Source: Thalassomonas sp. RHCl1 (GTDB taxonomy: Bacteria > Pseudomonadota > Gammaproteobacteria > Enterobacterales > Alteromonadaceae). Taken from it: a stretch of DNA of 64,000 bases. The notes beneath the pieces were generated by a model. That model was not told where the DNA came from. It was given only the letters and a program-made list of their open reading frames with translations, and did no database searches. The DNA lies in assembly GCF_947387555.1 (NCBI RefSeq), contig NZ_CANDNZ010000009.1, positions 62,001 to 126,000 on the forward strand, written 5' to 3'. Below, one piece after another: positions 14,955 through 23,128 of this stretch (positions within the stretch are counted from its first letter, which is position 1; each line of letters starts with the position of its first letter). The translations under genes were made by a program, and so were the position numbers.

Positions 14955-15767
14955 ATGCCAGAACTCATGGATAAATATATGCCGGTTTTAATCGACGGGG
15001 CGATAAACGTATTACTTGCTGCCTTGATTTTAATTGTCGGGCTTATGATCGCCAGCAAAGTAAACACCCTTATCTGTAAAACCGGCGAGAAATACGAGAA
15101 CCTGGATGATACGCTGTTTCGTTTTTTAGGTAGCCTGGGCAAGTATATTATTCTTGCCTTTGTGATCATTGCCGTGCTTAATCGCTTTGGCGTACAAACG
15201 GCATCTATTGTGGCTTTGTTGGGTGCTGCCGGGTTAGCGGTGGGGCTGGCGCTTCAGGGCACATTAACCAATTTAGCCGCGGGTGTAATGTTACTGTTAT
15301 TTCGGCCGTATAAGGTGGGTGACTTTATCGAGGCTGCTGGTCGCTTTGGTAATGTCACGGAAATAGATTTATTCACCACTATTTTGCAAACATTTGACAA
15401 CCAACAAATTATTATCCCCAACAGTCAAATTTGGGGTAATCAGATCATCAACCATTCCCACCATAACGTGCGTGGTGTCGACATGCACTTTGGCGTGGCG
15501 TATAAAGAAAATACTGATGCCGTTCGGGAGGTAATTGACAGTGTTCTGGAAAGTCATCCCCACATTCTGAAAGACCCGGCGCCTTTTGTTGAAGTGGAAA
15601 CCCTGAATGACAGCTCGGTCGATTTCTTGGTGCGTCCTTTTTGTATGGGGGAAAACTATTTCGATATTCTCTATTCTGTTCCGGAAGCGATAAAAAAGGC
15701 GCTTGATGAAAAGGGCATTGAAATTCCCTTTCCCCATAGAAAGTTGATTATTGAAAAAGAAAGTTAA
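14955..15767 (+). CDS. mscS: Small-conductance mechanosensitive channel MscS
   Basis: 270 residues, close to the E. coli MscS length. Three N-terminal membrane helices, the pore helix TM3 with the AAGLAVGLALQGTLTNLAAG glycine/alanine pattern, then the MscS beta domain (PYKVGDFIEAAGRFGNVTEI, ILQTFDNQQIIIPNSQIWGN) and an alpha/beta cage. It opens on membrane tension to release osmolytes in the inner membrane. GAGG precedes the ATG. Its 3' end is repeated near 19063. Confidence 0.96.
   Translation: MPELMDKYMPVLIDGAINVLLAALILIVGLMIASKVNTLICKTGEKYENLDDTLFRFLGSLGKYIILAFVIIAVLNRFGVQTASIVALLGAAGLAVGLALQGTLTNLAAGVMLLLFRPYKVGDFIEAAGRFGNVTEIDLFTTILQTFDNQQIIIPNSQIWGNQIINHSHHNVRGVDMHFGVAYKENTDAVREVIDSVLESHPHILKDPAPFVEVETLNDSSVDFLVRPFCMGENYFDILYSVPEAIKKALDEKGIEIPFPHRKLIIEKES
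15729..15764 (+). repeat. Direct repeat, left copy (mscS 3' end)
   Basis: 36 bases that match 19063-19098 with a single difference (CCCCATAG here, CCCCAGAG there). It encodes the C-terminal RKLIIEKES of mscS. Confidence 0.9.
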
Positions 15768-15777
15768 TATGGCAGGG

Positions 15778-15813
15778 CAGCGGGCACAAAAGTTCTAACT
15801 TTTTGGTCCGCTG
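15778..15813 (+). terminator. mscS terminator hairpin
   Basis: CAGCGGGCACAAAAGTT / AACTTTTTGGTCCGCTG, an imperfect 17-bp stem with a 2-base loop right after mscS. A related hairpin follows the second mscS tail at 19109. Confidence 0.7.
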
Positions 15814-15842
15814 TTATTCGCTTTCATTTCCCCGTCATCTAC

Positions 15843-15914
15843 TTAAGTTAAAACATAGATGGCTTCACCAGTTTCTGAGTCTTGCCCCGCGGTTAGTACT
15901 ATTATTTCTCCTGA
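15843..15914 (-). pseudogene. 5' remnant of a ribbon-helix-helix-like gene
   Basis: On the minus strand this reads IIVLTAGQDSETGEAIYVLT then stop, aligned codon by codon with the start of the intact gene at 19172-19357 (IMVITVRLDTETGETIHALA). The start codon is lost (TCA in its place) and the frame ends early. Confidence 0.65.
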
Positions 15915-15925
15915 ATTTAGCAAGT

Positions 15926-16141
15926 TCAGCAGTAATTAACTTTTATCTTCTGTAATAAGTCCTTTTTTTCTTCATCAGGCAGAGTATCCAACAACTCAAG
16001 TAGGCATGACATTATCCTTAACTCTTGCCTTTCAAAATTAGCCTTTTGGGCGGGACACTTCACCTTTATCAGTTTCAGAACAACACTGTCATGTGCTCCA
16101 TTTAACCCCATAATAGCTGTAATTGTCGGGCTATATATCAT
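15926..16141 (-). CDS. Hypothetical protein, second gene of a minus-strand pair (71 aa)
   Basis: Unrecognised small protein with an acidic helical C-terminal half (LLELLDTLPDEEKKDLLQKI). The start overlaps the stop of the upstream gene by 4 bases (ATGA), a sign of translational coupling, which is the main reason to accept it. Lies inside the segment bounded by the mscS-tail repeats. Confidence 0.6.
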   Translation of the reverse strand: MIYSPTITAIMGLNGAHDSVVLKLIKVKCPAQKANFERQELRIMSCLLELLDTLPDEEKKDLLQKIKVNYC

Positions 16142-16635
16142 GTGTTGTCCTCTGGCGTGTAATTTAAAAACTCAAAGAAAGATGGGTCACCCGCTCTGTT
16201 CCTATTAGCTAATCTCTTCAGGACGGTTTTTGTCCATAACCATCGGGGCGACCATACATATTCCAGCTCCCCGTCAACTTCAAGTTCCCGGCTGATGTAT
16301 TTGAGTTCATGTAATATGCTCTCTATTTCTATCTCCGGATCACTGAAAAAATAACGCAGCTCTGACCAGCGAAAGACAGGGTAATCGGCAATAAAATATA
16401 ACAATGCGGTTTTTAGCTCTGCATCGTAACGGTCTAACTTAAACTCATAGAGTACAAGGGCGCGCGCCTCTACCAGGTGATATACGTTAATACCGGATGA
16501 ACGGGTGATACCCGCCTTGCTGATTATCTGCTCTATGCAAGGAACCGATATAGCGTCACTGTCCGTCACACTGCTTTTTACTACCCTTACCAGTGCACTG
16601 GTTAAGTCCTTTTCCTTGAATGCTGCACCTTGCAT
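16138..16635 (-). CDS. Hypothetical protein, first gene of a minus-strand pair (165 aa)
   Basis: Unrecognised soluble protein, mixed helix and strand, with conserved-looking tryptophans (FRWSELRYFF, YVWSPRWLWTK). The second half (IEIESILHELKYISRELEVDGE) could be winged-helix-like, but this is only a pattern impression. Two dyads lie upstream (16675-16731) and may be its operator. Confidence 0.65.
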   Translation of the reverse strand: MQGAAFKEKDLTSALVRVVKSSVTDSDAISVPCIEQIISKAGITRSSGINVYHLVEARALVLYEFKLDRYDAELKTALLYFIADYPVFRWSELRYFFSDPEIEIESILHELKYISRELEVDGELEYVWSPRWLWTKTVLKRLANRNRAGDPSFFEFLNYTPEDNT

Positions 16636-16674
16636 TACTTTCCTGCCGGTATGTCTGGTTATTAGATGTCGGCA

Positions 16675-16688
16675 TTGTATTGATACAA
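16675..16688. promoter_or_regulatory. Dyad upstream of the 15926-16635 pair
   Basis: TTGTAT-TG-ATACAA, symmetrical, 40 bases upstream of the first gene. Candidate operator. Confidence 0.4.
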
Positions 16689-16699
16689 ATTAAATTAAT

Positions 16700-16731
16700 C
16701 TTGGCATTAATCAGAAAGTGCTAATGCCAAG
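16700..16731. repeat. Inverted repeat CTTGGCATTA / TAATGCCAAG
   Basis: Perfect 10-bp arms separated by 12 bases, upstream of the minus-strand pair. The rest of the 16636-17266 gap shows no convincing gene. Confidence 0.6.
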
Positions 16732-17266
16732 GAATATTTCCCGGACAATAGTAGTGACGATCGCATTGTGATGTTTGTCTTTTAGTTTCTGGCGTTGATA
16801 ACGACTACATCGCCGTAGTTATGCCTGGCAGGTAATATCAACCATTTTTTCTTAGACCTTCCTGGTGTGGTTTCATTTTGTAGAGACATTGGCCTTGTAC
16901 CTCTAATTACAAAGGTTAGGAGTATAAAGCTATAGGTTTATCGCGAGTGGTGTTGGCTGTAATTTTAGCTAGCTGCTGTGTGTTTGAGCAGCTATTATTT
17001 TCTTATTATGAAGTTTGAGGTGTATGAAACAAAGCTTACATAAAGGCATTGAGTATGCGTACGCCGATAAAGTTTTATGTAAAATTGCCAGCTGACCTAT
17101 TCTGCCCCAGAGTTTACGCTGTCTAGAGATTTGACTGATGGTTAATTTAGAGGACATTACACAATAAGAGCGCTTGCCGACATGCCTGTTATTATGTGGA
17201 AGAAAAAGCTCGCTGAATGGGCCGATGTACACGCTATCCATATCAATCAATATAACAAGGTAAAAA

Positions 17267-17446
17267 ATGATGTTTAGTGTAATGGAGCTTAGAGTGATAA
17301 GAACATCTGTTAAAAAAACAATGGAAGAGTTGATAAAACGTAAAGGTATTCTAGATCCTGAATTTGATGATGCTGTTGAAATTACTAATGATCTTATGAT
17401 GTATCAAAATATCATTGAAAAAATAAATGACAGGGAAGAGGTTTAG
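17267..17446 (+). CDS. Small helical protein (59 aa)
   Basis: Short charged helical protein (KKTMEELIKRKGILDPEFDD then ITNDLMMYQNIIEKIN), reminiscent in pattern of small helical regulators but not assignable. ATG 17267 has AAGG six bases upstream. Lies 129 bases before the metallo-hydrolase gene, in the same direction, so it may be its partner. Confidence 0.6.
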   Translation: MMFSVMELRVIRTSVKKTMEELIKRKGILDPEFDDAVEITNDLMMYQNIIEKINDREEV

Positions 17447-17575
17447 CTCTAAAAAAAGATGGCACTGGAAGTAAACTCATCACAGCTTTAAGCGCAGGTG
17501 CATAGCCTACTCGCTCAGATATTCAGTTGCCGCTGCCCTTACCAGAATTGATGAATTAGAAGAAGGAAGAAATCT

Positions 17576-18940
17576 ATGTCTCAATTTATTTACGGGAATA
17601 AACCTGAAACCGTTATTCGAGCTTCTGCACGTTCACGTGCCCGCCGAGTGAACCATGTCCTCCTCGGTTCAATATTGAAGGTTGTTAGCACTGAAGGCGA
17701 TTGGCTGGAAGTGGATTCCCTGGGCAAAGGGGATTCTGGATGGGTGCATAAAGATGATGTCAGAAGCACTCCTATTCTCAAGACCTTCTTTGTCGATGTG
17801 GGACAGGGAGATGGTGCCATCGTCGAATCGCCGGAAGGCATCATGTTGGTTGATGGTGGTCCGAATTCCAACTTATTTAAATTCATGAAGCGCCGTTACC
17901 GCCGCATTCTAAGATCGGGCCAGCAACTCGAAATTAAGGCCATGGTGGTCAGCCACCCTGACTATGATCACTACAACGGCCTGACCGCTATATTGAAAGA
18001 CTCCCGGTTTAAAGTCGGCACGATCTATCATAACGGCATCATTCGTTATGATGACGACAATTTGCCATCGGGCACGAAATTCGACCTTGGTAAACTACGG
18101 CGTAAGAATGTCAACGGCATAAGCAGGCCCGTTCTTACGGAAACGTTCGACACTTTGAGTCAGGCAAAAACACTCGTTGATGGCGGTCACTTGGCGCCAG
18201 CTTTCCGAAGATTCTGGCAAGCTGCCCTTGACGCAAAGCAAGATGGGCGCCTTGGTAAGGCGAAAAGGATAACTATCAGGGACGAGAATCTTCCTGGATA
18301 TGCACAAGATGACGATGACAAGCTCTTTGTCTCGGTGCTGGGGCCGTTACCTACCAAGATGTCAGGGAGTGTGGAGTATGTTGCGTTTCCAGATGCCCAT
18401 GATATCGCCGATGCTGATCCGAGACCGAGCTCTTCACACACTCGAAACGGACATTCGATCGTCCTGAAGCTTAAATACGGCAAACATACTATTCTCCTTG
18501 GCGGCGATTTGAATATTCCTGCTCAACAGCATCTGATGGAGCATTATGGCAGCGACAACCCTTTTCGAGTGGACGTTGCCAAGGCCTGTCATCATGGTTC
18601 GTCAGATTTTCACGTTGAATTCCTGAAAAAGATATTGCCTCAAGTAAACGTCTTCTCATCAGGAGATAACAAGTCTTTCGATCATCCCATGGCCGATGCA
18701 GTCGGCGCTGTCGCTCGTCACACCAGAGGCTCTCATCCACTTCTATTCTCAACAGAACTCGCGCGAGCCACTTCAGCGAGCAAAACCCATTATGGCCTGA
18801 TTAACCTGCGTAGCAACGGAGACGTTCTGGTAATGGCACAGATGAAAGAGCAGCACAAAAACAAGGCGGATATTTGGGATTCCTTTACGGTTCCCTGGCC
18901 GGGAAAGTTTGCGAAAGAAATTAAGGAGTCCGAATCCTGA
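17576..18940 (+). CDS. SH3-like plus ComEC-type metallo-beta-lactamase-fold hydrolase
   Basis: 454 residues. Residues about 10-65 form a bacterial SH3-like domain (VIRASARSRARRVNHVLLGS ... GWVHKDDV). From about 70 there is a metallo-beta-lactamase fold of the ComEC/Rec2 type: FFVDVGQGDGAIVE, metal motif SHPDYDHYNG, GGDLN, CHHGSSDFH, and FSSGDNKSFDHP. No membrane segments, so a soluble stand-alone enzyme, perhaps a nuclease or phosphodiesterase. Good ribosome binding site (AAGAAGGAAG). Its GC content is visibly higher than the AT-rich DNA around it, which fits recent acquisition. Substrate unknown. Confidence 0.85.
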   Translation: MSQFIYGNKPETVIRASARSRARRVNHVLLGSILKVVSTEGDWLEVDSLGKGDSGWVHKDDVRSTPILKTFFVDVGQGDGAIVESPEGIMLVDGGPNSNLFKFMKRRYRRILRSGQQLEIKAMVVSHPDYDHYNGLTAILKDSRFKVGTIYHNGIIRYDDDNLPSGTKFDLGKLRRKNVNGISRPVLTETFDTLSQAKTLVDGGHLAPAFRRFWQAALDAKQDGRLGKAKRITIRDENLPGYAQDDDDKLFVSVLGPLPTKMSGSVEYVAFPDAHDIADADPRPSSSHTRNGHSIVLKLKYGKHTILLGGDLNIPAQQHLMEHYGSDNPFRVDVAKACHHGSSDFHVEFLKKILPQVNVFSSGDNKSFDHPMADAVGAVARHTRGSHPLLFSTELARATSASKTHYGLINLRSNGDVLVMAQMKEQHKNKADIWDSFTVPWPGKFAKEIKESES

Positions 18941-19062
18941 ATTTTTGTCAGAGGCGTGTAAATGATAAAGATGAGGCACTTCTGGATACCCATAGAGTGA
19001 CGCCCTGTAGCTGGTATGTCTAGGAGCTGTGCACAATTGATGGATGTCCTGAAATAATCTTA

Positions 19063-19098
19063 TTTCCCCAGAGAAAGTTGATTATTGAAAAAGAAAGT
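19063..19098 (+). repeat. Direct repeat, right copy (mscS tail)
   Basis: Matches 15729-15764 in 35 of 36 bases. In frame it reads LFPQRKLIIEKESE then stop, so it is the tail of an mscS-like gene whose body is missing here. Confidence 0.88.
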
Positions 19099-19108
19099 GA
19101 ATAAAACA

Positions 19109-19149
19109 AAGCAGCGGACATTAAAAACTTAGATTTTGATGCCCGCTTA
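19109..19149. terminator. Hairpin after the second mscS tail
   Basis: AAGCAGCGGACATTAAAA pairs with TTTTGATGCCCGCTTA. Similar in place and sequence to the mscS terminator at 15778. Also lies at the end of the convergent small gene. Confidence 0.6.
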
Positions 19150-19171
19150 TTTTCATCTTGTGATGAGTCTT

Positions 19172-19357
19172 TTAGCTTTTTCCTGCCTGGTGCCGGTTGC
19201 TTTCCCGGGGAGGTAAAAGTTTACGGGCTGTCAGAGCTTCGGTGATCAGAGTGCGGGCAACCCAGGCAACGCTTCTGTCATCAGCTTGGGCTAAAGCATG
19301 GATTGTTTCACCTGTCTCTGTATCTAGCCTCACGGTTATTACCATTATTTTTTTCAT
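19172..19357 (-). CDS. Ribbon-helix-helix-like small protein (61 aa)
   Basis: MKKIMVITVRLDTETGETIH (strand then helix), then DDRSVAWVARTLITEAL (second helix), the pattern of Arc/CopG-type DNA-binding proteins. Paralogous to 19958-20119 and to the remnant at 15843-15914. The start overlaps the stop of the upstream 67-codon frame by 4 bases. Confidence 0.7.
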   Translation of the reverse strand: MKKIMVITVRLDTETGETIHALAQADDRSVAWVARTLITEALTARKLLPPRESNRHQAGKS

Positions 19358-19557
19358 GCTGACAGCCTATGTATGCTGTTAGCCAAGCCTGTCGGCTCAT
19401 CTTTGTGCCCATTGCTATTGCGGTCAAAGTTAATCGGGCCACTGTAGGTGGTTGTTAACGGCTGGTGGCAGGGGAGCTTAAGATGTTCTTTTGTAAAAAG
19501 AATTGTTGAAAAAACTTTAGCCGAGTTTAACTCTGGCATATCATTATATTTAGCCAT
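19354..19557 (-). CDS. Possible small protein coupled to the RHH gene (67 aa)
   Basis: Unrecognised. Kept only because its stop and the start of the RHH-like gene share ATGA. Ribosome binding site is weak and composition is unremarkable, so it may be spurious. Confidence 0.35.
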   Translation of the reverse strand: MAKYNDMPELNSAKVFSTILFTKEHLKLPCHQPLTTTYSGPINFDRNSNGHKDEPTGLANSIHRLSA

Positions 19558-19957
19558 GATGGATAGTCTCTTTATCTATTTTGGTTAGCTATCTCTGGGT
19601 GCTTCTACACTCAGGGGTAGCGCTTGTTGTTGCTTCATGAATAAATCTCTGCGTTTTTAAGGCCTCTTTTGGTAAAAATATCCTCATCAATTTATAGTAG
19701 AAAAAGCTGGATAAATCCACAGGAAAAAGGCTTTTTTAAGGCTAAAAACCATCTGTTGTTAAGTTTCTTAACCTTATGATATTTATGGTTTAATTTTGGC
19801 TTTGTAAAGGCGGTGACTTGCCGTGCCGGTATTGGCTTTTGGGTATAAAAACAGATCAGAGCCGGCAATCTTGAGTGCATAAATGTTGCCGGCAAATCGG
19901 TGAGTATATACATCAGATCACCGGGTACTTAAGTCTTTGAGTGACGATAATGACCGG

Positions 19958-20119
19958 CTATTTCTCCGGGGGCTTTAACAATTTCCGGGCTTGCAGGGCT
20001 TCCCTTAAGAGTCTGCGGGCCATCCAGGCAATGCTTCTTTCATCTTCCTCGGCTAATAAGCGGATAGCTTCATATACTTCTGATTCAACCCTGACTGTTA
20101 ATACGAGTACTTTTTTCAT
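19958..20119 (-). CDS. Second ribbon-helix-helix-like small protein (53 aa)
   Basis: Reads MKKVLVLTVRVESEVYEAIR then a second helix DERSIAWMARRLLREALQA and ARKLLKPPEK. Aligns along its whole length with the product of 19172-19357 (shared MKK, LTVR, RS-AW-AR, EAL-ARKLL-P). Likely a DNA-binding regulator. The targets are not evident. Region 20157-20449 shows no gene. Confidence 0.68.
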   Translation of the reverse strand: MKKVLVLTVRVESEVYEAIRLLAEEDERSIAWMARRLLREALQARKLLKPPEK

Positions 20120-20449
20120 GCTTATTATTGGCTACTTCACTGTAAAAGATATTTAAAAATTTCAGGCATCCGCTGATGTATGCCGGTTGCTGCATACATT
20201 GAATATTTTTGTTTTTTCGTTCAATACATACTTTGAAATCATTGATTTCGTGTCTTTATTTTTATTTTCGCCATAAAGTTAGCGCCGAGTTAGGGGGAAT
20301 GAGCAAGGAGGGTTTATATCCGGACAGCTTGCTTGTTTTACCAGATTGACAGGGATATAGGCAATGAAAATTTCACCCGCTATTCGTGTCGGACGAAGAT
20401 TGCACCGGATAACAAAAGACGGAATAAGGTAAAAAGATTAGGGATTGAG

Positions 20450-20824
20450 ATGTTTGTAAGATTTATCACCGGAGACGATTTAAGGCGGGCACGTTTATCC
20501 GTTAATTTCTCGACCAAAGAGATGGCCCGTAAGCTTGGGGTTAACCGGATAACGCTGGAAAATTGGGAGAATGAAATAAGTCAGCCAAAAATCAACCAGG
20601 CCTTGGAATTCCTGACTTATGCACGCTTGAATGTACAGCCGTTGCTACAACAGCTTGAGGCGCTAAAAGAGTTGTTCGACAGCTGCCAGGACGGCGATAG
20701 CAATAAGCCGAATCTTTACCGGGCTTCCAAAAAGAAGAACCACCTGCAACAGGCAAAACCATTAACTGACGACACAATAACTAAGGAGCTAAACCATGCT
20801 AATGAAAACATTGACTGCAGCTGA
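20450..20824 (+). CDS. XRE-family helix-turn-helix regulator (124 aa)
   Basis: HTH near residues 8-60 (DDLRRARLSVNFSTKEMARKL, then NRITLENWENEISQP, the typical recognition helix and following turn). The C-terminal half is a polar helix and tail. ATG 20450 is preferred over a longer frame from 20333 because the extra residues are not HTH-like. Its 3' end overlaps the start of the leader-peptide gene by 29 bases, so the two are probably translated together. Confidence 0.8.
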   Translation: MFVRFITGDDLRRARLSVNFSTKEMARKLGVNRITLENWENEISQPKINQALEFLTYARLNVQPLLQQLEALKELFDSCQDGDSNKPNLYRASKKKNHLQQAKPLTDDTITKELNHANENIDCS

Positions 20825-20957
20825 ACTTGTCCGGGTAACCGGCGCAAGCTCGGGACAAAAAGGGGATGATCCCAAAATACAGAGCACGCCGCTGCAACCG
20901 GCCGGGGCTGTACCGGGAAAGGCTTTAAGCCAGAGCAATCAGGAACTTGCCCCTTAA
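20796..20957 (+). CDS. Small peptide with double-glycine-like leader (53 aa)
   Basis: N terminus MLMKTLTAAELVRVTGASSG fits the leader pattern of bacteriocin/RiPP-type precursors (L-T/S-x-x-E-L-x-x-V-x-G-G/A), cleaved after GG or GA. The remaining 36 residues are polar and rich in Pro, Gln and Ser, with no cysteine. TAAGGAG sits 9 bases before the ATG, a strong ribosome binding site. It overlaps the XRE gene and precedes a membrane protein. No C39 peptidase/transporter is in the window, so export or processing is unproven. Confidence 0.6.
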   Translation: MLMKTLTAAELVRVTGASSGQKGDDPKIQSTPLQPAGAVPGKALSQSNQELAP

Positions 20958-20967
20958 GTAATCACTT

Positions 20968-21013
20968 TGACAGCCCGAATGCCTTAAGCGGTTAAGCGGG
21001 GCAAGGGCTGTCA
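20968..21013 (+). repeat. Hairpin between peptide and membrane protein genes
   Basis: TGACAGCCC / GGGCTGTCA, a perfect 9-bp stem with a 28-base loop. No T run; may be a processing or attenuation site. Confidence 0.5.
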
Positions 21014-21046
21014 GGGAACACAGGGAAATTAAAGGAACAGGAATAA

Positions 21047-21667
21047 ATGTTTAAATTTGCAGTTATTATCATCGGTGTTTGTTATGCCATCTTCAGTAAA
21101 AATCACCAGCATGTCTATATCATGATGGATGTTTCCTTGCTGCTGATAATGCTGATGAACCGGCATAATATTAACGTGGTACATTTATGCGCGGCACTGT
21201 TGGCGGTTTATCTGGGGGAAATGCTGGTATTTGAATACTTTATTGATACCACCAGCGACACCCTGAGCGCCATGTGGGTGAATGCCATTATCTTTTCGGT
21301 GCATTTGCTGGTGGACGTGCTGCTGTTCTTTTTGGTGGTATTCAGGGCTCCTGTTACCCGCTGCCTTTTGGCGGCGCGGGATCAGCCTTATGATCATATC
21401 TTCATTTATAATGCCGAGTTTGCCCTCAGCAGTTTATTTGTGGTGTTTATGGCGGTAGATTTGCTGGCGCTGGTGGAAAATTTTATTCGTCATCTGGACG
21501 AGTTAGGTTTCAGCGGGGAAAGCGCACGGTTTTTTAGCGGCTGGAACTGGCTATATCATCAATATGAAAATATTAAGTTTGTCCTGCTGGGCATGACTTT
21601 TTTACTGATATGGATGATGACCTATCCCATCGGGCAGGATGAGTATCAAAAGGCTCCGTTGAATTAA
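21047..21667 (+). CDS. Membrane protein of unknown function (206 aa)
   Basis: About five membrane segments (near residues 1-15, 23-38, 45-62, 78-100, 122-142 and 180-196). Clear ribosome binding site AAAGGAACAGG. Same direction as the XRE and peptide genes, 89 bases downstream of the peptide gene, so possibly one unit. Confidence 0.75.
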   Translation: MFKFAVIIIGVCYAIFSKNHQHVYIMMDVSLLLIMLMNRHNINVVHLCAALLAVYLGEMLVFEYFIDTTSDTLSAMWVNAIIFSVHLLVDVLLFFLVVFRAPVTRCLLAARDQPYDHIFIYNAEFALSSLFVVFMAVDLLALVENFIRHLDELGFSGESARFFSGWNWLYHQYENIKFVLLGMTFLLIWMMTYPIGQDEYQKAPLN

Positions 21668-21732
21668 ATAATTTAAAGAGCTAACAGAAGGGGGAGTAGT
21701 CTCTTCCGCTTAATTCGGCAATGATGAAATAA

Positions 21733-21831
21733 ACGGGGAGCGTCTTAGCAGGCCTTCGCGAAGAAGCCAAAGCACAGGGCAAGCATGTTGCTCCTGTGCT
21801 TGTAACATTAGACCAGCCTGAGTTTGTATAA
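21733..21831 (+). pseudogene. 3' fragment of an unidentified gene
   Basis: Thirty-two sense codons without a start, reading LAGLREEAKAQGKHVAPVLV and ending TLDQPEFV, preceded by an in-frame TAA. The protein-like sequence suggests the surviving C terminus of a lost gene. Confidence 0.4.
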
Positions 21832-21834
21832 GCG

Positions 21835-22914
21835 TTAATTCAACAGCTTCAGTTGGTTGGCCAGGCTTAACAGGTCAATGCCTTTACCGATATCGAACTG
21901 CATAAATGCCAGTATACTGTGCATCACAATAAGCAGACGTTGATAAACGTGTGGCTGTTGTTTCAGTTCATTCACTGCCGCATCAAAGCCGTTTGCATCA
22001 TAGGTCATTAACAGTTCAATAGCATGCTCTTCAGGGGTACGTGCTCTGGTTTTAGGCTGGTAGCCCAGTTCAGCGACAACTTTTTCAGCAAGCCCCCATA
22101 CAGACCAGGGGTTTTGCCCTGTGATCAGTTTGCCGTCTTGGGTGACTTTTTCTAAATAGGTGGTGCCTGCCTGAAATTCAGCGCCTTGTTCAATCAATTT
22201 ATCTTCAAGCAGGAAGGGAAAAATTTCTTTCGCATCGGGAATTAACAACAATTCTTCATCGTTGGTAAAGCCGCTGACTTTTTTGTTGGCAAGCAGCATT
22301 TCACCATTGTCCAATTCAACGTTAACCAGCGCTGCGGGGCCGTGACATACTGCACTGACTACTTTGTTGTTTTGGTACAGGGTTTTGGCAATCTCCTGCA
22401 CATGGGGGTTGTCCGGGAAATCAAACATAGTGCCTTTTCCGCCGACAAAATATACCGCTTCGTAATCGTTCGGGTTCACGTCTGCCAGGGGGATAGAATT
22501 TGCCACTTTTTGTTGGATAGCGTCGTCATTTAAAAAAGCATAATCATACGCGCCCATGTCTTCGCCATCGATAACTACCGGCGGTTTACCGCCTTTTGGA
22601 CTGGCAATATCGACGTCAAAGCCGTTGGCAATAAACACCCAATAGGCACGGGCCAGTTCGGTATGTTCATAGCCGGTATCTTTGTCTTCCCCCATTTTTT
22701 CGGTACTGGTCACTACCGCTAAGATTTTGCCTCTGTTTGCTGGGATATTTTCGGTAACGTAGGGTAAGTCGCTTACTTGTGTGGTTTTTAATGCCACAAA
22801 GTGGGCTTTTTCGGGTAATAAACTTTTTACCCAAGACTTGGCGCCAAATGTTAAGCCTGCTCCAAGGGTGACTAAGGCTACTAAGGTAACTGTTATTTTC
22901 TTAAACATGAGCAT
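21835..22914 (-). CDS. DJ-1/PfpI family protein, membrane-anchored or exported
   Basis: 359 residues. An N-terminal hydrophobic segment (ITVTLVALVTLGAGLTFGA) is followed by a class I glutamine amidotransferase-like domain of the Hsp31/glyoxalase III type: ILAVVTSTEK, AYWVFIANGFDVDIASPKGG, YEAVYFVGGKGTMFDFPDN, nucleophile AVCHGPAALVNV. The last 80 residues are an extra helical tail. The domain in E. coli HchA acts on methylglyoxal and misfolded protein; export makes a stress role in the periplasm more likely here. Single-gene unit, followed by a divergent LamG gene. Confidence 0.88.
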   Translation of the reverse strand: MLMFKKITVTLVALVTLGAGLTFGAKSWVKSLLPEKAHFVALKTTQVSDLPYVTENIPANRGKILAVVTSTEKMGEDKDTGYEHTELARAYWVFIANGFDVDIASPKGGKPPVVIDGEDMGAYDYAFLNDDAIQQKVANSIPLADVNPNDYEAVYFVGGKGTMFDFPDNPHVQEIAKTLYQNNKVVSAVCHGPAALVNVELDNGEMLLANKKVSGFTNDEELLLIPDAKEIFPFLLEDKLIEQGAEFQAGTTYLEKVTQDGKLITGQNPWSVWGLAEKVVAELGYQPKTRARTPEEHAIELLMTYDANGFDAAVNELKQQPHVYQRLLIVMHSILAFMQFDIGKGIDLLSLANQLKLLN

Positions 22915-23128
22915 GATTCCTTTTATTTCGTTGAAGCAAGAATAAAAAACCGTCTGTGAAATGAATGTGAAACGCTGCGCCCAGGGAAGAATAAGAAGTA
23001 AAAATTGATAGCCGTCAAAGGCGGGGGATATTTCTTTATTGGTCTCGTTTTGATCGTTGAGTTCAGCTAGTAAGGCTGTTTTGCTTTTGATATAAAGGTA
23101 AAGCTTTCATAAATAAAAGGAAATTATT

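Noticed and set aside
16969-17250. 93-codon minus-strand frame
   Set aside because: No protein-like pattern, no ribosome binding site and AT-rich surroundings; the plus-strand 59-residue frame just after it is better supported.
20157-20449. Possible gene start after AAGGAGGG near 20307
   Set aside because: A good ribosome-binding-like sequence is there, but no start codon of any kind follows at workable spacing with a meaningful frame.
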